DNA from: Treponema sp. UBA4232
GTDB lineage: Bacteria > Spirochaetota > Spirochaetia > Treponematales > Treponemataceae
Length of the DNA stretch: 5,275 nucleotides
Direction: 5' to 3'
Assembly (NCBI GenBank): GCA_002396325.1
Contig: DGXM01000168.1
Coordinates: 1 to 5,275, forward strand
The position numbers and the translations under genes were made by a program. The notes below the pieces were generated by a model. That model saw only the letters and a program-made list of their open reading frames with translations. It was not told the origin of the DNA and ran no database searches. The number at the start of each line of letters is the position of its first letter. Positions within the stretch are counted from its first letter, which is position 1. Below, piece after piece: positions 1 through 5,275 of the stretch.

Positions 1-1890
1 CAGGGCATTCTGGCGCAGGAAAGTGCTTTTACCCGCCATGTTCGGACCGGTAATCAGAGCAAAGATGGAAGGATTTGATTCAGAGGCCATGACAATGTCA
101 TTCGGAACAAACTCTCCGGTGGGAAGATGGGATTCAACCACGGGATGCCTGCCATCGCGGATTTCAAGTTTTCTATCAGCGGAAAAAACCGGTCTTACCC
201 ACGAGTGCGTGATTGCCGCCTGCGCAAGAGACGACGCAACATCGGCATATGCAATTTCCTGTGAAGTCTGCTGAAGATAAGGCACGAATTCCTTGAGCCT
301 GTTGCGGATTTCCACGAAAAGATCCCTTTCAAGTTCCAGTATGCGCGCCCCGGACTCATTGAGGTTTTCCTCAAGTTCCCTCAAACGGGGGGTCGTGTAA
401 CGGTCCGCATTCACAAGAGCCTTTCGAAGGATAAAATGCGATGGAACACGCTCGGTCTTTCCACGTGTCACTTCTATATAATAGCCCATGTTTCCACTGC
501 TTTTAATCCGCAGATTCTGGATTCCGGTGGCGTTTTTCTCCTCTTCAAGATATTCTTCAAGGACCGCATTGAAATTTGTGCGCATTGACCGCCAGTGATC
601 AAGCTCCTCAGACCAGCCTGATTTGATGATTCCGCCGTCAGTGAGAGAAGTTGCCGGATCGTCAAGGATTGAATCATGAATAAGATTGATTATGTGCTCG
701 GCCTTTTCGGAAGAAAGCATGGCAAAATCAAATGAACCGAGAGTTTCCCGGGCCTTGAGCCAGAGGACAAGGGATGCCCGGAGGGCCTGAAGATCCTTGG
801 CATGAGCCCTGTCCATTGCAATGCGCCCCGCAAGACGCTCTATGTCCAGTATTCCGTCAAGCATTTCCCTCAGCCGGCGTAAAAGCGATCTGTCGTCAAC
901 AAAAAGCTGCACATGATCCTGACGCGAAGTAATGGCCTTAACATCGGTAAGCGGGAACATAAGCCATTCACGGATAAGGCGGCTTCCCATTGCGGTGCGG
1001 GTGTAATTGACACATTCCAAGAGACTGAACTGGGAACTTCCATCGCGTATGTTTGAAAGAATCTCAAGATTGCGTCTGGAGGAATCGTCCATCACAAGAT
1101 AATCTGTGTCATGGTAAACAGAAATTCCGCTCACGTGGGGACTTTGCGTGTTCGTCGTCTTTTCAAGATAGTCAAGCAGAAATCCGGCGGGAGGCACTTC
1201 GGGAGAATCCTCTGAAAGTGAAAAAGACCGTAGATTTGCAGTTCCGAATTGTTTTGTAAGATGATTGTATGCAAGTTCCGCATTGAAATTCCAGTCGGGA
1301 TACCAGGAAACAGAAATCGACGGGAAGGCCCCGCATACATCCCTTACCGTGGGATTTTCTTTCAGACTGTTCGGTAGAATCAGTTCACGGGGATTGCATC
1401 TCCCCACTTCCTTCGGCAGATTTTCCGGGAGGGTACTGGAAGCAAAACTCGTGGCACGGAATTCACCTGTGGTCACATCAATAAATGCAAATCCGCACTG
1501 ACCCCGCGTCACAAAAAGAGAGGCAAGAAAATTGTTGATTCCACCGTCGAGATACTCGCTTTCAACCGCCGTACCTGGAGTCACAATCTCTATGACCTTG
1601 CGCTCCGTAAGACCTTTTCCTGAAGGCACATCACCAATCTGCTCTGCAATGGCGATTTTCTTTCCAAGACGGAGCAGACGCGCAATATAGACTTTTGAGG
1701 CATGGTAAGGAATGCCGCACATCTTATGGTCTGTCTTGTGGGTCAGGGTAAGATTCAAAAGCCGGGAGATTTCTTCAGCCTCGGAATCGAACATCTCGTA
1801 AAAATCCCCGACTCTGAAAAACAGAACCTCATTCTGATGCTGAGCCTTGATGCTCTGGTACTGAGAAAAAAGCGGTGTATCTTCGGCCAT
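1..1890 (-). CDS. mutS: DNA mismatch repair protein MutS (partial, C-terminal part beyond the left edge)
   Basis: This cytoplasmic ATPase binds mispaired or looped-out bases and starts methyl-independent or MutL-dependent repair. I translated the strand from the ATG at 1890 to base 1 and found 630 residues with no stop or frameshift. The mismatch-reading motif F-Y-E is at residues 30-32 inside GDFYEMF, with IVTPGT near 102-107 and FIDVTTGEF at 136-144. The core helices carry TAMGSRLIREWL at 299-310, the clamp return has GYYIEVTRG at 469-477, and RYTTPRLRELE is at 497-507. The Walker A loop GPNMAGKST is at 615-623, at nearly the same residue number as in E. coli MutS. Walker B, the signature motif and the dimer helix-turn-helix lie outside the window. 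The start is fixed by an in-frame stop three codons upstream. No Shine-Dalgarno site precedes it, and the skp stop is two bases away, so translation probably depends on skp. The identification is secure. Confidence 0.97.
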   Translation of the reverse strand, partial: MAEDTPLFSQYQSIKAQHQNEVLFFRVGDFYEMFDSEAEEISRLLNLTLTHKTDHKMCGIPYHASKVYIARLLRLGKKIAIAEQIGDVPSGKGLTERKVIEIVTPGTAVESEYLDGGINNFLASLFVTRGQCGFAFIDVTTGEFRATSFASSTLPENLPKEVGRCNPRELILPNSLKENPTVRDVCGAFPSISVSWYPDWNFNAELAYNHLTKQFGTANLRSFSLSEDSPEVPPAGFLLDYLEKTTNTQSPHVSGISVYHDTDYLVMDDSSRRNLEILSNIRDGSSQFSLLECVNYTRTAMGSRLIREWLMFPLTDVKAITSRQDHVQLFVDDRSLLRRLREMLDGILDIERLAGRIAMDRAHAKDLQALRASLVLWLKARETLGSFDFAMLSSEKAEHIINLIHDSILDDPATSLTDGGIIKSGWSEELDHWRSMRTNFNAVLEEYLEEEKNATGIQNLRIKSSGNMGYYIEVTRGKTERVPSHFILRKALVNADRYTTPRLRELEENLNESGARILELERDLFVEIRNRLKEFVPYLQQTSQEIAYADVASSLAQAAITHSWVRPVFSADRKLEIRDGRHPVVESHLPTGEFVPNDIVMASESNPSIFALITGPNMAGKSTFLRQNAL

Positions 1891-1892
1891 GG

Positions 1893-2426
1893 TTAGTTAT
1901 TGAGCCCCAAAGTCCTTATTACATCATCAGTGATGTCCACGGAAGAACTGTACCACAAAATAGCGTTGTTCTGCTGAAGACTTAGAACCATACTGTATCC
2001 GCCGCTTTCAGCAATGTCTTCTATAATGGCATAGAGCTTTTTGTAGAAGGCATCGTTGTTCTGAAGATTCTGCTTCATATTCTGCAGCTCTGCGTTCTTT
2101 GTCTTTGTATACTCAGTAAGGTATGCGGTCTTCTGCTCAATCTGAGTCTGAAGTTTCTGGGCATTCACAGAGTCTCCTGACTTGTCGTATTCAAGCTTGC
2201 GATTGTAGAGAGTCTGAATTTCCTGAGTCGCTTTGTCAATCTCTGCCTGGAATTCCTCGCGCTTTTTCTCATAGTTGCGAACTGCGTTGGACTTTCTGAA
2301 AAAAGCCTGATACACCCGGGATGTGTCGACAACGGCAAATTTTGTAATCTGCTGGGCAAACACTGAACCTGTCATGCCGGTAAGGGCAAGGACCAAAATT
2401 AAAATCAATTTCTTAACACTCTTCAT
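1893..2426 (-). CDS. skp: Skp/OmpH-family periplasmic chaperone
   Basis: Proteins of this family are small periplasmic holdases that keep unfolded outer-membrane proteins soluble on their way to BamA. The product has 177 residues. Residues 1-24 form a signal peptide (basic MKSVKK, then a leucine-rich core, then VFA before QQ), leaving about 153 mature residues, typical for Skp. A short beta strand, FAVVDTSRVY, at 30-39 matches the family opening. Residues 45-137 are rich in K, E, Q and N and look like the long helical coiled-coil arms. The C-terminal part has the family pattern AESGGYSMVLS (139-149) followed by SSVDITDDVIRTL (161-173). I chose the ATG at 2426 because AAAGGAG lies seven bases upstream and the signal peptide begins there. 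The open frame continues to an ATG at 2480, but that start lacks a ribosome site and would bury the signal peptide. Its position directly after bamA is the classic arrangement. The family is clear, although sequence identity between Skp proteins is low. Confidence 0.93.
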   Translation of the reverse strand: MKSVKKLILILVLALTGMTGSVFAQQITKFAVVDTSRVYQAFFRKSNAVRNYEKKREEFQAEIDKATQEIQTLYNRKLEYDKSGDSVNAQKLQTQIEQKTAYLTEYTKTKNAELQNMKQNLQNNDAFYKKLYAIIEDIAESGGYSMVLSLQQNNAILWYSSSVDITDDVIRTLGLNN

Positions 2427-2550
2427 AACGTTACTCCTTTTACTAGAGAAGTTCATACCGCATCTGCGGATTTTATTCATGCGAAGGATTCAATATCCCA
2501 CGCCGATTGAAACTTTGTTGCGAATCCACATCGAAATAATTGGAACTCCA
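2427..2550 (-). other. bamA-skp intergenic gap with small inverted repeats
   Basis: This 124-base stretch is the only sizeable non-coding space in the window. Apart from the skp ribosome site it holds no GC-rich hairpin followed by a T run, so no intrinsic terminator is supported, and I found no well-spaced -35/-10 pair. Two short inverted repeats can be seen. TTCAAT/ATTGAA pairs 2506-2511 with 2489-2494 (11-base loop), and GGATTC/GAATCC pairs 2522-2527 with 2486-2491 (30-base loop). Their left arms overlap, so only one could form at a time. A four-pair CCGC/GCGG element also lies near 2458-2469. All are weak and could be chance. Confidence 0.4.
2434..2440 (-). promoter_or_regulatory. Ribosome binding site of skp
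   Basis: AAAGGAG lies seven bases before the ATG at 2426. It is the strongest Shine-Dalgarno match seen in the window, and it fixes the skp start at the first residue of the signal peptide rather than at the in-frame ATGs at 2480 and 2456, which have no such site. Confidence 0.9.
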
Positions 2551-5040
2551 TTATCTGTTCGTAATATTGAATGAAAGCACGAAATGCCATGCTCCTGCCC
2601 ATGTAGTCGGATCTCCCGTGGCAGTCTCACACACGAACTGTCCGTCCTTTATCTGGAAGGTATTCACGAACAGAAGACGCAGGGGGAACTGCTGAATACA
2701 GAATCTCACGCTCGGACCGTAACTGAAGTACCAGTCGTTGCTATTGAACAGGTCGGTAAAGAAATCACCAGGGGTCTTTTTGAGCACGGAGGCATCAAAG
2801 AAGAGATCCACGGCAAGGATTCCGGGGACAACAGGCATACGGAGCTCAACTGTATTGTTCCACAAGGCACGTCCGTATCCTGCCGAGGTACCGGTCATTG
2901 TCCATCCGCGGGCATTGAATCTTCCGTCCATATAAAGCTGGTTGGACTGCTTGATTGCCGTACCTTCCACCGGGAACTGGAATGAAAGACCGGAGTACAA
3001 CATCAGTATAAGCTGGAGGGACCACTTTTCGCTGAACGGATGATTTACAAGTGTGAAATATCTTTCAGCCTTTGTGTCAGTGCGCAGATAGAATTCCGTT
3101 TCGCCCCACTGTCCGCCGAACATTTCACGGGGTACAAGTCCGTACCATCCGAGTCTCTGGCTTACAAACCAACCGTCCGTCGGGTCGTAGTTGATGTTGC
3201 GTCCGTCCATTGAGAAAGCGGCAAACAGGGAGTTTTTCGGCTCGAATTTTGCATTGTAGTTGCTCACGGTTGTGGAATACGGAGTATATATGGAAGAATC
3301 ATACACATTGTTAATAAGACTTGATGAAAGTCCTCCTGTGAGTGTGAGAATTGCCCAGTCCGGAGTCCAGCGGTGTCCCAAAGATGCCGTGAAGTTGAAC
3401 TCATGGCTTTCGTATTCCATATAGAATCCGTTATTTACTTCACCATCGGGGGTTACGTAAGACCTCAAATCATTGTTGGTTGAGTGGGAATAGCTCAAAG
3501 AAAGGCTTGTGCTTATGGGAAGACCGAACATCCAGTTCTGACCGTAGCCCAGGGAGACGGACTGATCCGTTGTGGCAAGGTTCAAGCCGATTGATGCAGT
3601 GCGGCCCGTGCCGAAGAGGTTCGAGTCCTGCAGCTTGGCATAAAGTGAAATGGGGAACTGGTCAGGATCATTCACACCTGAGAAATTGAGACCGAATTCA
3701 ATGGATGTTGTGCTCTGTTCCTCCACGTTGAAAACAATGTCTATAAGATCTTCCTCTGAACCTGGGGAAACCTCAGGATAAATGCTGTTCGGAGAGAAAT
3801 ACTGGAGATTGTAAAGATTGCGCAGAGCCGTGTTGATTTTTGCACTTGAGAATATGTCGCCGCTTTCAACAGGAATTTCACGCGTAATCACTTCGTCCTT
3901 TGTCTTTGTGTTTCCACGGATGATGATGTTCTCAATGTGGCTTCTGGAATTTTCCTGAATCACAATGTTGTATCCTATGGTCTTTGCATCGGAATCCTTT
4001 ACCATCTGTGACTGGAACTGATTCGAAGTGTAGCCGTTGTCATAATACTTGAACTGCACGGCCATTGCGGTTTCCTGATAGCGGGTCTCGTTGTATGTTT
4101 CTCCGGGCTTCTGGCGGACAAGGGCACTCAATTCCTCAGTAGAGAATACTTTGTTTCCCTCGAAAGTGACGCCGGAGAACATATATTTCGAACCTTCCTG
4201 AATGTTGAAGCAGATTGTGAGTTCGCGGCGGTTCTTTTCCTCGTTGTAGGCGGTGTCAACCGTATAATTCACGACCCTGGCATCAACATATCCGTGGTCC
4301 TTGTAATATGCGACTATGGCTTTTGAATCCTGTTCAAGCTGCGATTCCTGGAAAGAGCCTTTCTGGAAAAGCCCCACTTCCTTGAGAGAAAGCTTTCCCT
4401 TCAATGTTGCGGCACTGACCACCGTGTTTCCCGTGAAAGTGATTTCCTTTACGACAGTCTTCTGACCTTCGTTTATTTCATAGGTCACGATGTAGCCGTC
4501 TGCGTTCTGCTCTGCCTTTGAGCTGATTTTTATTTCGGTGAATCCCTTTTCTATGTACAAATCGCGCAGTGCCCTTTCGTCCATAAAGCGCTTTGCCTCG
4601 TTGTAGACGGATTTTTCGGCACTTGAAATTGCATCTTTCAAATCTGCAAGGCGAATCTGATGGTAGCCGGTAAAACGTATGCGCGTAATCACGGGATATT
4701 CCTCGACCACAAGAATCACATCTATGGAGCGGCATGTCTCAAAGGTGCCGTCTGCGGGTGTTACACGGATATCCTTCAGGTTTTCAAAATAGTCCAACGC
4801 AAAAGTGCGGTTCAAAATATCCTCATACACTTCGTCTGAAAACGGCTTTCCTATGAATCCGCTTGTAATGCCTTCCAAATCGGAGCTTTTTACATTTTTA
4901 AGACCTTCAAACGACACTGTGCGTATGGCCTTTCCGTAGTACCAATCAGCCGGAGCTTCCTGGGAAAATGCAGGAAACGACGAAATGGCGGCTAACGCCA
5001 AGGCAATAACAAGAAACACAGAGCAATGCTTAGTACGCAT
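2551..5040 (-). CDS. bamA: Outer membrane protein assembly factor BamA (Omp85 family)
   Basis: BamA is the central, essential component of the machine that folds and inserts beta-barrel proteins into the outer membrane. The product has 829 residues, close to the treponemal homologue Tp92 as I remember it. Residues 1-26 are a signal peptide ending AFS before Q. Five POTRA domains follow at about 38-115, 117-191, 197-283, 287-365 and 368-441; repeats 2 to 5 open with a variant of strand plus (F)xGN/GY, such as ITFTGNTVVS and VTFEGNKVFS. The barrel covers about 445-829. It includes SNLFGTGRTASIG (473-485), DPTDGW (619-624), the loop-6 motif ARGW (710-713, where VRGF/Y is usual) and VELRMPV (731-737). 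The last residues are FNITNR, so the usual terminal phenylalanine is absent. The ATG at 5040 is preceded by AGAGG at six bases. The frame is open 78 codons further upstream, but that stretch is the tamB end read in another frame. The call is secure. Confidence 0.97.
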   Translation of the reverse strand: MRTKHCSVFLVIALALAAISSFPAFSQEAPADWYYGKAIRTVSFEGLKNVKSSDLEGITSGFIGKPFSDEVYEDILNRTFALDYFENLKDIRVTPADGTFETCRSIDVILVVEEYPVITRIRFTGYHQIRLADLKDAISSAEKSVYNEAKRFMDERALRDLYIEKGFTEIKISSKAEQNADGYIVTYEINEGQKTVVKEITFTGNTVVSAATLKGKLSLKEVGLFQKGSFQESQLEQDSKAIVAYYKDHGYVDARVVNYTVDTAYNEEKNRRELTICFNIQEGSKYMFSGVTFEGNKVFSTEELSALVRQKPGETYNETRYQETAMAVQFKYYDNGYTSNQFQSQMVKDSDAKTIGYNIVIQENSRSHIENIIIRGNTKTKDEVITREIPVESGDIFSSAKINTALRNLYNLQYFSPNSIYPEVSPGSEEDLIDIVFNVEEQSTTSIEFGLNFSGVNDPDQFPISLYAKLQDSNLFGTGRTASIGLNLATTDQSVSLGYGQNWMFGLPISTSLSLSYSHSTNNDLRSYVTPDGEVNNGFYMEYESHEFNFTASLGHRWTPDWAILTLTGGLSSSLINNVYDSSIYTPYSTTVSNYNAKFEPKNSLFAAFSMDGRNINYDPTDGWFVSQRLGWYGLVPREMFGGQWGETEFYLRTDTKAERYFTLVNHPFSEKWSLQLILMLYSGLSFQFPVEGTAIKQSNQLYMDGRFNARGWTMTGTSAGYGRALWNNTVELRMPVVPGILAVDLFFDASVLKKTPGDFFTDLFNSNDWYFSYGPSVRFCIQQFPLRLLFVNTFQIKDGQFVCETATGDPTTWAGAWHFVLSFNITNR

Positions 5041-5046
5041 AACAAT

Positions 5047-5051
5047 CCTCT
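5047..5051 (-). promoter_or_regulatory. Ribosome binding site of bamA
   Basis: AGAGG, six bases before the ATG at 5040, fits a Shine-Dalgarno site. It sits in the 13-base gap directly after the tamB-like stop codon, so ribosomes ending there could restart on bamA. It decides the start in favour of 5040 over the longer open frame. Confidence 0.85.
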
Positions 5052-5053
5052 TT

Positions 5054-5275
5054 TTAAAAATTAATCCGCCACGAAAGCGAAATTGATGTCGCCGGAACCC
5101 AGGACTTTTGCAAGGATCCCATATCCGGCGCAAACTGCCAACGTATATTGGCAAACGGAGCCGTAAGCTCAAATCCGATTTCAGGCTTGAAAACCAGACC
5201 GGAAAGAGGCCCGTCCCCTTCAACCACGGAGTTTTCATCATATGTCCACTGCAGCTGGGCGTCGGCATACACATC
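5054..5275 (-). CDS. tamB: TamB-like translocation/assembly module protein, C-terminal end only
   Basis: Only the last 73 residues are present; the 5' part lies beyond the right edge. The segment reads as alternating polar and hydrophobic residues, as in amphipathic beta strands: LVFKPEIGFELTAPFANIRW, a turn region FAPDMGSLQKSW, then a final strand TSISLSWRINF ending in phenylalanine, like an outer-membrane targeting beta-signal. TamB-family (DUF490) proteins end in such a beta-rich domain. A TamB-like gene directly before bamA is the order I recall in Treponema and in several other diderms, and the protein is thought to span the periplasm in envelope assembly or lipid transport. The fragment alone cannot exclude another outer-membrane or beta-helical protein, so the name rests mainly on position. 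The bamA start follows the stop by 13 bases, which suggests co-transcription. An internal GTG at 5272 is not the true start because the frame runs on to the edge. Confidence 0.6.
   Translation of the reverse strand, partial: DVYADAQLQWTYDENSVVEGDGPLSGLVFKPEIGFELTAPFANIRWQFAPDMGSLQKSWVPATSISLSWRINF

Noticed and set aside
23..1896. Several short open frames on both strands across the first 1.9 kb.
   Set aside because: The whole stretch is one continuous mutS frame on the minus strand; the short frames are its shadows.
2458..2469. CCGCAGATGCGG as a possible terminator hairpin before skp.
   Set aside because: The stem is only four pairs with a four-base loop and no T run follows, so it does not look like an intrinsic terminator.
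2427..2480. An 18-codon upstream extension of skp from the ATG at 2480.
   Set aside because: No Shine-Dalgarno site precedes it, and the strong site at 2434-2440 and the signal peptide both point to 2426.
2584..2985. A 133-codon open frame on the plus strand, antisense to the end of bamA.
   Set aside because: It lies wholly within the bamA barrel coding region, shows no recognisable domain, and is best explained as a shadow of bamA.
4478..4735. An 85-codon minus-strand open frame inside bamA.
   Set aside because: It is an out-of-frame reading of the first POTRA domains and has no ribosome site or family features.
5041..5274. A 78-codon N-terminal extension of bamA up to the window edge.
   Set aside because: It overlaps the tamB-like end in another frame, has no ribosome site, and would place 78 residues before a clear signal peptide that starts at 5040.

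Overview
All supported genes in this window lie on the minus strand. Read in transcription order, from high to low coordinates, they are the 3' end of a tamB-like gene, then bamA, then skp (ompH family), then the first three quarters of mutS, which runs off the left edge. The set points to a diderm bacterium. The gene order matches what I remember for Treponema pallidum (TP0325 to TP0328: TamB-like, BamA/Tp92, Skp/OmpH, MutS), so a Treponema or a close spirochaete relative is the best guess. This rests on recalled synteny and protein character, not on a search, and I cannot name a species.

Layout. At 5054-5275 is the C-terminal end of a large TamB-like envelope protein. After a 13-base gap holding a Shine-Dalgarno site, 2551-5040 encodes a complete 829-residue BamA with signal peptide, five POTRA domains and an Omp85 barrel. 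A 124-base gap (2427-2550) follows, without a clear promoter or terminator. At 1893-2426 is a complete 177-residue Skp-like periplasmic chaperone with a strong Shine-Dalgarno site. Two bases after its stop, mutS starts at 1890 and stays open to base 1, giving residues 1-630 and ending just after the Walker A motif.

How the genes work together. TamB, BamA and Skp act in outer-membrane biogenesis: Skp carries unfolded outer-membrane proteins across the periplasm, BamA folds and inserts them, and TamB spans the periplasm in envelope assembly or lipid transport. MutS is the mismatch-recognition ATPase of DNA repair and has no direct link to that pathway. Its tight coupling to skp suggests shared transcription only.

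The region is compact and housekeeping in nature. I saw no mobile element, RNA gene, CRISPR array, frameshift or convincing terminator, and nothing I could honestly call an undescribed system. The points worth a second look are the mutS-skp coupling, the variant BamA C-terminus and RGW motif, the barrel loops, and the bamA-skp gap.
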